Shown here in pieces: positions 54,237-62,953 of a stretch of 64,000 nt of DNA (the first letter of the stretch is position 1; every line of letters begins with the position of its first letter). The stretch is from assembly GCF_007559335.1 (NCBI RefSeq), contig NZ_VMBG01000002.1:922501-986500 (forward strand). The letters run 5' to 3'. Position numbers and translations under genes: made by a program. The DNA is from Rariglobus hedericola (GTDB lineage: Bacteria; Verrucomicrobiota; Verrucomicrobiia; Opitutales; Opitutaceae). Below the pieces are notes generated by a model that was given only the letters and a program-made list of their open reading frames with translations, was not told where the DNA came from and ran no database searches.

Positions 54237-56156
54237 TTACCAACGATCCGAGCGGAACGGACTCGCGGGCAGGCCGGTGGGGCCGGCGAGATTGCAGCCC
54301 TCGGGGTTGTCGGCCCAAGCGTAGCGCACGGCGGCGGGACGGGTGACGGCGGGATGGCTTACGACTACATCCGCTCCGTCGATACGTGCGGTAGCGGGGT
54401 GGAACACGCGGTCTTCTCCGGCGATGAAGAATAGGCGCGGGGGTTGACCGTCAGTGGTGGTGAGACGGGCGCCGGCATCGTTAAAGCGGCAGCGGGCGGA
54501 GCCATCGGCGTCGATCACGAGCGAGGCGAAGAGCGGGCCGTTGGGGACGAGGTCTCGGCCGTAAGTGCGCGCGAGCGCGCTGGTGGCGAGACGTTCGCCG
54601 ACAGGAACTTTGTCCTTCGGGTGAATATCGCCGGCTTCACCGACGTCGATGGTGATGGCCATGCCGGTGTGGGGCAGGGTGAGTGCGGCGGCCTGCGCTT
54701 CGCGGAAGTGGGCCCAGTGACTGGCGGCTTGGTATTCCTTGGCGGCTTGGAAACCGGGCAGCTGCACCAGATGGAAAGCGAGGTCGGCCTGTCCCCATTG
54801 GCGGCGCCAATCGAGGATAAGGTCCTGCATGAGCCGCTTGTAAATCGCGGCTTCGCCGGCGTTGCCTTCGCCTTGATACCAGATGACTCCGCGCAAGGCG
54901 TAGGGCACGAGCGGCCGGAGCATGTTGTCGAAAAGCATATTCGGCGAGTTGCGCTCACCGTGGCCCATGAGATGCGTCTCGGTCACGAGTCCCAGGTTGT
55001 GTTCGCACTGGTAGCGCCAGTCGCCGGCCAGCGGAAGGTGGGCGTCGGGCGCGTCGGCGGGGCCGATATGCAGGGAGCTGTCGGCACCGATGATGCCGCC
55101 GTCATAGATAAATGAATACGCGCGCACGGCGATGAGCAGCGTGCGGCCGGTGACGACGGCAGCGGGGACGGTGTAAACGCGCGGGGTGTTCCAGTATTGA
55201 TCTTCCTGGCCCTTGCCCGTGCGGCCGACTTCGATGCCGTTGACGTAGGAGATATCCTGTTTGTCGACGCCGCCTAAATGCAGCTGCAGTTCGCGACCGA
55301 CCCAGGCCTGCGGGATCTCGACGGTGCGGCGGAACCAATAGACGCCCGAATGTTTATGGCCGGCGGATTGCCATGTGCCGGGAAGACTCATCGTCGGCCA
55401 GGTGGCGTCTGCGAAATCGGTCTGGTGCCAGCCGAGGGCGAGGCTCGTGTTGCCGGGGTCTTTCGGGGTGCCGCTCACGCGACCATCTGATCCGGGGGAT
55501 TCCATGAGCGCCCAGCGATCATCGCTCCAGGCCTGCGCCTCGTAACGGGCGAGCCAGTCGCTCACCTCGGGGTTAAGCGCGAGCGCGGGACGGCTGAGCC
55601 AACTCTGGATGATGCTGCCGCCCCACGAGGACGAGATGACACCGACGGCTACGCCAAGTTCGCTATGAAGACGACGGGCGAAGACGAACGCGGCGGCGGA
55701 GAAAGTCCCCGCGACCTCGGGCGTGGCGACCTGCCAGTTGCCGCCCACGCTATGTTGCGGTCCGAGATGGGCGCGGGTGGGGACGGTGAAAAAACGGATC
55801 TCGGGGAAGTCGGCCGTGGCGATGACTTCGGCGGTGAGTGGAAGACAGGCGTTGAGCCGCATCTCCATGTTGGACTGACCGGAGGCGAGCCAGACCTCGC
55901 CGACGAGCAGGTCGTGAACCGCAATACTCTCGCCGGTTTTGACGACGGTCACGGTCAGCGTGTGAGGACCACCGGCGGGCAGCGCGGGTAATTGCACGAA
56001 GAAACCGCCCGCGGCGTTGCTGAGCGTGCAGGCGGTGTTGCCGGCGAGCGCGACACGAATTTTAACCAAGGGCGGAGCCGAGCCCCAAACCGGGAGGGGC
56101 CGGTCGCGTTGCAACACGGCGTGATCTTGGAAAAGCGAGGCGAGTTGAAGGCTCAT
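54237..56156 (-). CDS. Sialate O-acetylesterase-like / CE20-type carbohydrate esterase
   Basis: 639 residues, without an obvious signal peptide. The SGNH Ser is in GEVWLASGQSNMEMRL, the Asn-block region is MLRPLVPYALRGVIWYQGEGNAG and the Asp-His pair is in VGEAGDIHPKDKVPVG. A beta-sandwich insertion near residues 255-330 (WYWFRRTVEIPQAW-type, LHLGGVDKQDISYVNG) is usual for the family. Known relatives deacetylate sialic acid or, in CE20, xyloglucan. With a GH74 gene in the region, acetylated xyloglucan is the most likely substrate, by inference. The 12-base operator-like motif lies upstream. Confidence 0.85.
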   Translation of the reverse strand: MSLQLASLFQDHAVLQRDRPLPVWGSAPPLVKIRVALAGNTACTLSNAAGGFFVQLPALPAGGPHTLTVTVVKTGESIAVHDLLVGEVWLASGQSNMEMRLNACLPLTAEVIATADFPEIRFFTVPTRAHLGPQHSVGGNWQVATPEVAGTFSAAAFVFARRLHSELGVAVGVISSSWGGSIIQSWLSRPALALNPEVSDWLARYEAQAWSDDRWALMESPGSDGRVSGTPKDPGNTSLALGWHQTDFADATWPTMSLPGTWQSAGHKHSGVYWFRRTVEIPQAWVGRELQLHLGGVDKQDISYVNGIEVGRTGKGQEDQYWNTPRVYTVPAAVVTGRTLLIAVRAYSFIYDGGIIGADSSLHIGPADAPDAHLPLAGDWRYQCEHNLGLVTETHLMGHGERNSPNMLFDNMLRPLVPYALRGVIWYQGEGNAGEAAIYKRLMQDLILDWRRQWGQADLAFHLVQLPGFQAAKEYQAASHWAHFREAQAAALTLPHTGMAITIDVGEAGDIHPKDKVPVGERLATSALARTYGRDLVPNGPLFASLVIDADGSARCRFNDAGARLTTTDGQPPRLFFIAGEDRVFHPATARIDGADVVVSHPAVTRPAAVRYAWADNPEGCNLAGPTGLPASPFRSDRW

Positions 56157-56307
56157 GGGGAAAGGTCCGTCGAACGAACGCGCAGATCGGAACGGATGCA
56201 GTTCAAGGTCATCGTTGCGGACGGAGGCAAATACTCAGCACGGCGGCCGTGAGTGAGCGAGAACAGTGTAAGCCGTGAAAAGCCACGGCTGACGTAATCT
56301 CAGGTCA

Positions 56308-56319
56308 TTGTTTGAACAA
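56308..56319 (-). promoter_or_regulatory. Candidate operator upstream of the O-acetylesterase gene
   Basis: Read towards the leftward gene the sequence is TTGTTCAAACAA, identical over all 12 bases to the site upstream of the GH94 gene. It lies about 150 bases before the start codon. Confidence 0.6.
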
Positions 56320-56354
56320 CGCCGGCAGGGGTGAATTTCCCCGGTGTTGCCGCG

Positions 56355-57539
56355 TTACCGATTGGTGGTCTGAGGAGGCGCGATGGCGCGCCAGATCGGG
56401 CCGTCCGGCATGAAGGGAAGCGCGCTTCGACTCGAAGCGGTTTTACTGTCCGCTATGCGAAAAATCGGGAGAAGGGGATTGCCCAGCGAATCTTTTTCGT
56501 AGGTCACCCCTTCCTGTTCGAAGAGCAGCATGGCGCTGAAGAGGCCGCCCGGACCTTCCGCCAAAACGATGTCGATATCGTAGTAAAGACCGGCACGCAG
56601 TTCGAGGCGATTGCCGACGACGACGCCGCCGCGGTTGCTGGTGATCCATCCTTTGGCGACAAAATCGTAGGAATAATTAGCCGATTTGGGGCGGTCGGTT
56701 TTGAAGTCGGAAACGGCCTTGCCGCCGGCGTCGAGCGCGAGTTTTCCGTCGATTCGCACCGCTATGATATCATCGCCCACACCGACAAAACGGTAGGCTC
56801 CGGTGACGGGCGGGCTGACCTTGCCCCGGTAGTGGGCGAGCCAGGCTTTAGGTTGGACTTCCTTTTCCACTCCGTAGGCCTTCGGTGCTTCGTTGGCGGA
56901 CATGACCGGGACGAAAATCTGCGTGGCGTAGAGCGCGGTGGGCGCCTGGTAGAACTTGTAAAGCGAGCTGCTCGACCATCCCGATTTGATAAAGGACGTG
57001 ACTTCCTTGGCGGCGAGAACGCCCGGCCCGACCTTTTCGACGTCGGGGTTGGGCTTTCCCGTGCGGAATTGTTTCAGATCGTAAAGGCGTCCGACCAGTG
57101 TGCCGCCGGTCTGGGCCTCCTTGAAGCCGAACAAGGGCATGATCGGAGACTTGAGGTTGCCGAGACCGGCGCCCGCGCCGGCTCCGCTGCCGGAGCCGCC
57201 CAAACCACCGGCGGACGAAGGACCGCCGGGACCGCCGGTGCTCATGGGCGGAAGGTCGGGCAGCGTGACGGACGAGGCGGCGGATTCCACGACGAGACGT
57301 TTGTTCAACGTATCCAGTTTGGGCTGGGTGTTGGACATCTTCACCGAACGCATGGTGTCGGCGGGGCCGGACGGATTTCCACCGCCTTGGAAGTTGGCCT
57401 TGCGCGCCGGCTGCACGGAACTGACGACCCAGATGGTGGCGCCTCCGAGGATGAACACATGGACGATGATGCTGATCATCATCGAACCCGCGCCGGCCCT
57501 TTTGAGGTAGCGCATGAAGGTCGTTTTGAAATTACTCAT
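56355..57539 (-). CDS. TonB-like anchored protein ending in a PA14-like domain
   Basis: 394 residues. One membrane helix near residues 18-40 (MMISIIVHVFILGGATIWVV) resembles the TonB anchor, including the embedded Ser and His. A low-complexity Gly/Pro/Ser stretch follows (about 95-130). The C-terminal part (about 155-394) is not a TonB domain; it shows PA14-like text (LAHYRGKVSPPVTGAYRFVG, DDIIAVRIDGKLALD, LRAGLYYDIDIVLAEG). It is the last gene of the ExbB-ExbD-ExbD operon, where tonB would be expected, 17 bases after exbD. Confidence 0.8.
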   Translation of the reverse strand: MSNFKTTFMRYLKRAGAGSMMISIIVHVFILGGATIWVVSSVQPARKANFQGGGNPSGPADTMRSVKMSNTQPKLDTLNKRLVVESAASSVTLPDLPPMSTGGPGGPSSAGGLGGSGSGAGAGAGLGNLKSPIMPLFGFKEAQTGGTLVGRLYDLKQFRTGKPNPDVEKVGPGVLAAKEVTSFIKSGWSSSSLYKFYQAPTALYATQIFVPVMSANEAPKAYGVEKEVQPKAWLAHYRGKVSPPVTGAYRFVGVGDDIIAVRIDGKLALDAGGKAVSDFKTDRPKSANYSYDFVAKGWITSNRGGVVVGNRLELRAGLYYDIDIVLAEGPGGLFSAMLLFEQEGVTYEKDSLGNPLLPIFRIADSKTASSRSALPFMPDGPIWRAIAPPQTTNR

Positions 57540-57556
57540 GGGGCGTTGCTTTAAAC

Positions 57557-58009
57557 TCAGAAGCCGTCGTCGACGGTGAAGGTGACGTTGTCCACGGAGG
57601 CGGCGGCGAGGGCGTTGAGCACATCGATCGTGCGGTAGTAAGGCGCCTTCGCATCACTCGAGATGGTGATCAATAACTTGGTCTTGGCGTTGTCGGCGTT
57701 TTCCTTGAGGCGTTTGAGCGTGTTGGAAAGGTTGGGCAGCGCGGCGTCGCCGGGGGTGTCGAACGGGGCGTCGTTGAGGAGAACCTGGCCGTTGGCCTCG
57801 ATGCCGATGGTCTGTTCATCGGGGAGATCGACGGAGGTGGCGGAGGCGATGCCGCCGGGGAGTTTGGTGTTGAGCTCCGCCTCGATCTTGATGGCGGCGG
57901 TGAGCGACATGAAGAAAACGAGCACGACGAACACCACGTCGATCATGGGGGCGATTTGGAAGCCCAGGTCAGGGCTGGCTTCGGTGGAACGTCTCTTGCG
58001 ATGGCTCAT
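57557..58009 (-). CDS. ExbD/TolR-type biopolymer transport protein (second copy)
   Basis: 150 residues. One N-terminal membrane helix (IAPMIDVVFVVLVFFMSLTAA) contains the Asp that conducts protons in ExbD/TolR. The periplasmic part has VLLNDAPFDT and ITISSDAKAPYYRTIDVLNA, the usual dimerisation domain. It begins three bases after the first exbD and differs from it clearly, so the two may form a heteromer in the stator. Confidence 0.93.
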   Translation of the reverse strand: MSHRKRRSTEASPDLGFQIAPMIDVVFVVLVFFMSLTAAIKIEAELNTKLPGGIASATSVDLPDEQTIGIEANGQVLLNDAPFDTPGDAALPNLSNTLKRLKENADNAKTKLLITISSDAKAPYYRTIDVLNALAAASVDNVTFTVDDGF

Positions 58010-58012
58010 GGG

Positions 58013-58441
58013 TCAGCGAGGGGCGGCGGCGAAGGTGATATCGGCGATGCCGGCGGAGGCTGCGGCCGACATTGCGATGGAGATCTGCTCGGCCGGAACA
58101 AGACGGTCGCCACGAATGACGAGACGGTAGTTCGACGAATGCTTTTTGCGTTCGGTGAGAATGGGCACGACGGTATCGAGCCGCTCGTAACCGACATCCT
58201 CGAAGACAAACGTGGTGAGCTGTTTGGCGGCGTCCCAGCGCACGTTGATGATCGACTGGTCGCGGGCGCTTTCCTGTTTCGAGGCGTTGGGCGCGACGGG
58301 CAGGCTGATGGATTTGTCCACGCGGGCGACCTGCGAGGTGATGGAACTCATGAAAAAGATGAGCAGCACGAGCAGCACATCGATCATCGGCGCTATTTGG
58401 AATTCCGGCTCTTCGCCGTCTCCTGATCCTCCTCCGGCCAT
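58013..58441 (-). CDS. ExbD/TolR-type biopolymer transport protein (first copy)
   Basis: 142 residues. The helix IAPMIDVLLVLLIFFMSSI holds the conserved proton-path Asp, followed by a periplasmic domain with IINVRWDAAKQLTTFVF and YRLVIRGDRLVPAEQISIAM. A Gly-rich acidic start (MAGGGSGDGEEPEF) precedes the helix. It lies 21 bases after exbB and is nearly contiguous with the second copy. Confidence 0.93.
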   Translation of the reverse strand: MAGGGSGDGEEPEFQIAPMIDVLLVLLIFFMSSITSQVARVDKSISLPVAPNASKQESARDQSIINVRWDAAKQLTTFVFEDVGYERLDTVVPILTERKKHSSNYRLVIRGDRLVPAEQISIAMSAAASAGIADITFAAAPR

Positions 58442-58462
58442 GGTGGTGGGGCGGGTTGAGGG

Positions 58463-59275
58463 TTATGAGTTGGCCGGACGCAAAGCGGCCTGTTTGCGCG
58501 GGGGCGCGGGGACAAACGCATCGTTTTCCAAGCGCAGGCCCTGAAGGTGTTCGTAAGGCAGGTGGTGGAAGATGGCGTTGATCTCGACTTGCAGATGGCG
58601 GAAGCCCGCGGAGATGCGATTACGCATGACGTAGTAGAACGCGAAGGCGGGGATCGCGACCACGAGGCCGCCGCCGGTGCACACGAGCACGTGGCCGATG
58701 GCCTCGGAGAGTTTGGACGGATCGCCCACGCCGGAGGAGCCCAGCGTGTCGAAGGCTTGGATCATGCCGAAGACGGTGCCGGTGAGGCCGACCATCGGCG
58801 TGATGACACCGATGACGGAGAGGTAGCTGATGCGGGAGTTGAAGACGCCGCGGACGCGTTCGGTTTCCTCGAAGATGGCGTCGTCGGTGGCGTCTTTGCC
58901 GAGACCGACCTTGGTAAACGCGGCGGCGGCGACGTTGCCCAGTGCGGTGTCGCTGGCGATGGCCACGCCGGCGGCGGATTCATAGTCGCCGTCGATGAGG
59001 TGCTGGCGGACGGCGGCGAGGACCGGAGGTGGCACGAGCTTGGCTTTGGCGGTGCGGATCACGCCGTCGATAATGAGCCACACCATGAAGACCGAAGAGA
59101 GAAACAGGATCAGCATGAACGTCGGACCGGCCAGCATGATCTTGTCGAAAAGGGTCTTGGACTCGGCGAGAGCAACGGTGCCGGCGGGTGCGGCCTCCTG
59201 GGCGAACGCAATCGAGGCGAAGCAGCACGCAAGGGTGGAAAGACCGATAAGGCGAAGGGAGCGGAGTGATTTCAT
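58463..59275 (-). CDS. exbB: MotA/TolQ/ExbB-type proton channel protein
   Basis: 270 residues. After a signal-like first helix (SLRLIGLSTLACCFASIAFA) come a transmembrane segment (AGPTFMLILFLSSVFMVWLI), a cytoplasmic loop, and two further segments around LSVIGVITPMVGLTGTVFGM and VLVCTGGGLVVAIPAFAFYY, with the family signature GLTGTVxGM. It forms the pentameric stator that uses proton motive force with ExbD. The cleavable N-terminal extension is common in this type outside Enterobacteria. Confidence 0.93.
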   Translation of the reverse strand: MKSLRSLRLIGLSTLACCFASIAFAQEAAPAGTVALAESKTLFDKIMLAGPTFMLILFLSSVFMVWLIIDGVIRTAKAKLVPPPVLAAVRQHLIDGDYESAAGVAIASDTALGNVAAAAFTKVGLGKDATDDAIFEETERVRGVFNSRISYLSVIGVITPMVGLTGTVFGMIQAFDTLGSSGVGDPSKLSEAIGHVLVCTGGGLVVAIPAFAFYYVMRNRISAGFRHLQVEINAIFHHLPYEHLQGLRLENDAFVPAPPRKQAALRPANS

Positions 59276-59296
59276 GGAGTTATAAAGCGGGTAAAA

Positions 59297-60109
59297 TTAG
59301 CGGTTGGCCTCGACGTTTTCAGGTGAGTTCGGAAAACGCGTTTTCAAGGTGGAAAGGGTTTCGGCGGCACGCACGGTGTCGCCAAGTTTTTGATACGCGC
59401 GGGAAGCGCCGAGCAGCGCGGCGGGCATGAGCGCGGTGGAGGACGGGGAGAAAACGGGCACCCGCAAATAAGACAGAAGAGCGTCCTCGGTCCGTCCGGA
59501 TTTTTCGGCGATGAGGCCCTTCATGATCGAGAGTGCGGCGCGGCTGTCCTCGTCGTTTGCGGTGCTTTGCCGGGCGGCGATCCGCGCGTTGGCTTCGTCG
59601 GTTTTGCCGGTGTTGACCAGTTGGGTGACGATGGCGAGTTCGCCGCGGAAAAGATCACCAGCAGGCGCTTTGGCTCGACGCATGCGGTCGAGAACGGCGT
59701 CGGCATCGGCCTCTTTCCCGAGGCGGGCGAGTGCAATGGCTTTGATCACGGCGCCTTGGTTCCACCATGAACCGGGGACTTCGCGCAGCGGTTCTTGTTC
59801 GCGGAGGAGGGGCTCGATTTTTCCGAGGGCGACGGCGGGTTTTCCGGCTTCGAGATCGGCGGCGGCGGCGGCGATACCGGCGGGGGCGGGCCAGTCGATA
59901 TGATCGAGCGTGGCGATCGGCAGCGTGGTTTCAGCCGAGCCGGCCCCCTCGATTTTGATGGAGACGAGAATGTTGGTCCCCTTGATGCGGGCATCGGAAA
60001 GAGGCACCTTGCGGCCGTCCGTGAAATAGAAGGTCTGTGCGTGCGAGAGAGGTGTCCACGCGGTCTCCAGCAAAACGAAGGTGAAGAGAAGGAGGCTTAG
60101 GCGCTTCAT
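59297..60109 (-). CDS. Secreted TPR-like repeat protein (small)
   Basis: 270 residues with a signal peptide (LSLLLFTFVLLETAWTPLSHA). A beta-rich segment follows (FYFTDGRKVPLSDARIKG) and then helical repeats of tetratricopeptide type (IKAIALARLGKEADADAVLD, PAALLGASRAYQKLGDTVRA). It would work in the periplasm as a scaffold. The ATG overlaps the stop of the larger upstream TPR gene by four bases (60106-60109), so the two are coupled. It lies 21 bases before exbB. Confidence 0.85.
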   Translation of the reverse strand: MKRLSLLLFTFVLLETAWTPLSHAQTFYFTDGRKVPLSDARIKGTNILVSIKIEGAGSAETTLPIATLDHIDWPAPAGIAAAAADLEAGKPAVALGKIEPLLREQEPLREVPGSWWNQGAVIKAIALARLGKEADADAVLDRMRRAKAPAGDLFRGELAIVTQLVNTGKTDEANARIAARQSTANDEDSRAALSIMKGLIAEKSGRTEDALLSYLRVPVFSPSSTALMPAALLGASRAYQKLGDTVRAAETLSTLKTRFPNSPENVEANR

Positions 60110-62760
60110 GAGGAGGAGGGATCGAGGGCCTTGAGACGGGTGCGGGCGACGGCGGTCTGCGGCTGGTCGGCCAGGCGTTCGTTACGGAGCATCTCGTGAT
60201 AGGTTTTGGCGGCCTCCGGTTTTTTGCCTAGGCTTTCGAAAGCTTGTCCGCTGGCCAGGTAGGACTTGGCAACCCATTCGGGGTAGCGCACGTGACTGAC
60301 GAAAACGCGTTGATAAAAGATGATGCCCTTGGGGAGATCGCCCTGTTTCACGGCGATTTCGCCGAGGTAAAAAAGGCTGAGTGCGGTGGCCTCTCCGCGC
60401 CATTCCTTCGCGCCGGCGATCAACTCGAAAAGCTTGGTGGCTTCGGCGAAGTTGCCCAAGGCAAACTGGCTGCGCGCCTGGCCGACGGTGGCTTCACGCT
60501 GGCGATGGGGAGCGCCGGTTTTCTTGATGGCGTCGGTGTAATGCGCGAGCGCGGCTTGCGCATCGTTTTTGGTCAGTGCGAGATCGCCCTGTCCCACGTA
60601 GGCGAAGTCGCGGTAATCGGAGTTGGGGAAACGCTCCAGCAGCGCATTGAAGAACAACTCTGCGCGTTCCGTATTGCCGGACTTGAAGAGCGCTTCGCCG
60701 GAGACGGCTAGAAGCGGTGCGCTCAATGACTCGGGCGGGGTCTGGGTGCCAATCGAAAGAATGCTGGCATCGGCTTGAGCCTGTTTCCGGGTAAAGCCGA
60801 ACACGCGCGCCTGATAGTAGAGCACGCGCGCTTTGATCAACGGCGAGGCATCGTCGGCGATATGGAGGCGTTCGCCGAGTTGAACGCTGGGCAAAGGCGC
60901 GGGCGGCGCGCCTTCGGGTGTGCGTTGGCGGGAGCGAATCTGCGCCATGAGCTCGATGATTTTTTCAACGTCCTCGTTGGCGGGATTGTCGAGTTGGACG
61001 CCGACATGGTCCGCGAGGAAATTCCAGGATTCATCGATCTGGCCGGCGCGGGCTTTGGCGCGGGCGACCCAATAATACCAGCCGAGGGCGAGTTTGCTGT
61101 CGGGCTGGCGTTCGATCTGTCCCGAGAAAACGGAGTCGAGCCGCGCCCAGTCGCGTTTTTGTTCGAGCAGGCGGCCGACCTCGTTGAGGGCATACGAGAT
61201 CACGTCATCGCTGGACGAAGCCGCGGTCGCGCCGAGGTAGGACTCGGTCGCGGCGTCGGTGTCGCCCATCGTTTTTTGCACGTCGCCTTGCAATGAAAGC
61301 ACCTCGGGCAGGAGGCTGTTTTCCGGAAAACGTTTCTGCCATTCAGCGCAGGCGGTGAGGGCGGCTTTGTATTCCTGATAAGCGAATTTGCAGACCGCCA
61401 GGCGGTAGTAGGCGTCGGCGAGATATTCGCTCGACGGGTGTGTATCGATGAAGGCCTGAATGGATTTCTCGGCCTTGGTGTAGCGCTCAACATCGGCGAT
61501 ATCCAGGAACCAGGTGATGGCCGAGCGATAGGCGGCATTGTCGGCCCATTGTCCCTTGGGGTAGTCGCGCACGTAGCGATCGAACATCGCGCGGGCTCCG
61601 GCCCAGTCGCTCAGTGAAAACCGGGTCCCGCCGAGCTGGAAGATCACGCGCTCAAGCATGTCGCCTTGGCTGCCGGTCACGGCGACGCCGAAGAAGGCCT
61701 CGGCATTTTTGTCGTCTTGAAGCTGCGAGGAAATCTGACCGCCGATCGCGGCGATTTCAGGGGCCAGCGGACTGGTGGGGAACTGGTCGATGAACCGCTG
61801 GCACAAGCTCTGGGCCTCCGCCAATTTATTGACCATCTGCCGCGCAAAAATGAGCCCGCGCAACGCATAGGCGCGATCAGGAGATTCGGGGAATTGCGAC
61901 AGGATTTCGTTGTAGACAACGGTCGCCTCCCACGGGCGGTCGAGCTCCATGTAACACTGGGCCTGTCGCAGCAGGCGCGGGATATCGAAATCGGTTTTTT
62001 CCTCGATGAACTTAAGGGCGTCTTGGGCGTTTTTCACGCGGGTGGCCAGAGCGTCGCGGTTGGCTCCGATCACGGAATCCGCGCCGGTGCCTGCGCTGGT
62101 GGCCAGTGTGAGTTTATACAGACGTTCGAGTTGTCCGATGCGGCGTCGCTGGGCTTCGATGATTTCATCGCGAAACAACGCGGCCTGGACCAGCTCCAAG
62201 GCCTGCGCGGGTTTTTTATCGGCGAGCAGCGAATCGGTGATGCTGAGGGTGAGGTCGAGCACCGAGGCATAGTTGTCAATGCCCTGTGAGCCGGAGCGCT
62301 CGCGCAAGTTGCGCAGCGAATCGATGGCGGCGAGGGCCTCGGGCATGCGCTTGGTGGCGATGAACGCCTTGGTGAGCCCGGCACGGGCGTCGTTCAATTG
62401 GGCGCCGTTGGGGTAGAGCCTCAGGTAAGTGCGAAAGGCCTCAATGGCTCCATTGTGGTCGCCCATGAGCAGCCGGGCCTGGGCGATGGTGAAATAAATG
62501 GATTCGAGCGCGGGGCTGGGCTTGGCCTGTTTCAAGACCTGCTCAAACAGCGTGATGGAGCGGGCGTAATCGCCTTTGTTGTAGGCATCAGCGCCTTGGT
62601 TGAATGTCGTTTCAAGCGCCGCTGCGGTCGTCTGTCCGGAGAGGGTGCCCAGGCTGATCGAGGTGATGAGCAAGACTCCCGCGGTGCGCAGGCGGATTTT
62701 TCCCGGGCAGGCGCGACCGGTGTTGTGAGTGCCTGATAAAGCGTGACGGGATTTGGGCAT
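60106..62760 (-). CDS. Large secreted tetratricopeptide-repeat protein
   Basis: 884 residues with an N-terminal signal segment (TAGVLLITSISLGTLSG). The remainder is helical repeats: the first clear TPRs are AYNKGDYARSITLFEQVLKQ, IAQARLLMGDHNGAIEAFRT and YLRLYPNG, and later copies include AYYRLAVCKFAYQEYKAALT and LFYLGEIAVKQGDLPKGIIF. The repeats resemble YbgF/BamD-type periplasmic scaffolds. It is the first gene of the leftward operon with ExbB, two ExbD and the PA14-like protein. Confidence 0.88.
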   Translation of the reverse strand: MPKSRHALSGTHNTGRACPGKIRLRTAGVLLITSISLGTLSGQTTAAALETTFNQGADAYNKGDYARSITLFEQVLKQAKPSPALESIYFTIAQARLLMGDHNGAIEAFRTYLRLYPNGAQLNDARAGLTKAFIATKRMPEALAAIDSLRNLRERSGSQGIDNYASVLDLTLSITDSLLADKKPAQALELVQAALFRDEIIEAQRRRIGQLERLYKLTLATSAGTGADSVIGANRDALATRVKNAQDALKFIEEKTDFDIPRLLRQAQCYMELDRPWEATVVYNEILSQFPESPDRAYALRGLIFARQMVNKLAEAQSLCQRFIDQFPTSPLAPEIAAIGGQISSQLQDDKNAEAFFGVAVTGSQGDMLERVIFQLGGTRFSLSDWAGARAMFDRYVRDYPKGQWADNAAYRSAITWFLDIADVERYTKAEKSIQAFIDTHPSSEYLADAYYRLAVCKFAYQEYKAALTACAEWQKRFPENSLLPEVLSLQGDVQKTMGDTDAATESYLGATAASSSDDVISYALNEVGRLLEQKRDWARLDSVFSGQIERQPDSKLALGWYYWVARAKARAGQIDESWNFLADHVGVQLDNPANEDVEKIIELMAQIRSRQRTPEGAPPAPLPSVQLGERLHIADDASPLIKARVLYYQARVFGFTRKQAQADASILSIGTQTPPESLSAPLLAVSGEALFKSGNTERAELFFNALLERFPNSDYRDFAYVGQGDLALTKNDAQAALAHYTDAIKKTGAPHRQREATVGQARSQFALGNFAEATKLFELIAGAKEWRGEATALSLFYLGEIAVKQGDLPKGIIFYQRVFVSHVRYPEWVAKSYLASGQAFESLGKKPEAAKTYHEMLRNERLADQPQTAVARTRLKALDPSSS

Positions 62761-62862
62761 CGGCTGAGCGGGTTGGATTCAGTAGCCGGCGGAAGTCGCG
62801 GCCCGTGCAGTCACTTCGTTGTCGTGCGGCAGGGCGCTTGGGAACAGCACGGGCGCGGACAA

Positions 62863-62885
62863 GGCGCAGCTCAAAGGGCTGCGCC
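62863..62885. terminator. Weak hairpin downstream of the leftward beta-helix gene
   Basis: An 8-bp perfect stem GGCGCAGC / GCTGCGCC with a 7-base loop lies about 70 bases after the stop of the leftward gene. There is no T-run, so termination is uncertain. Confidence 0.35.
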
Positions 62886-62953
62886 CACACAAGGTGGGGT
62901 AGGGGTGGGGCATGAAGGGGCGAAAGGCAGATTCTCTAAGCAGCTGTCAGGGG

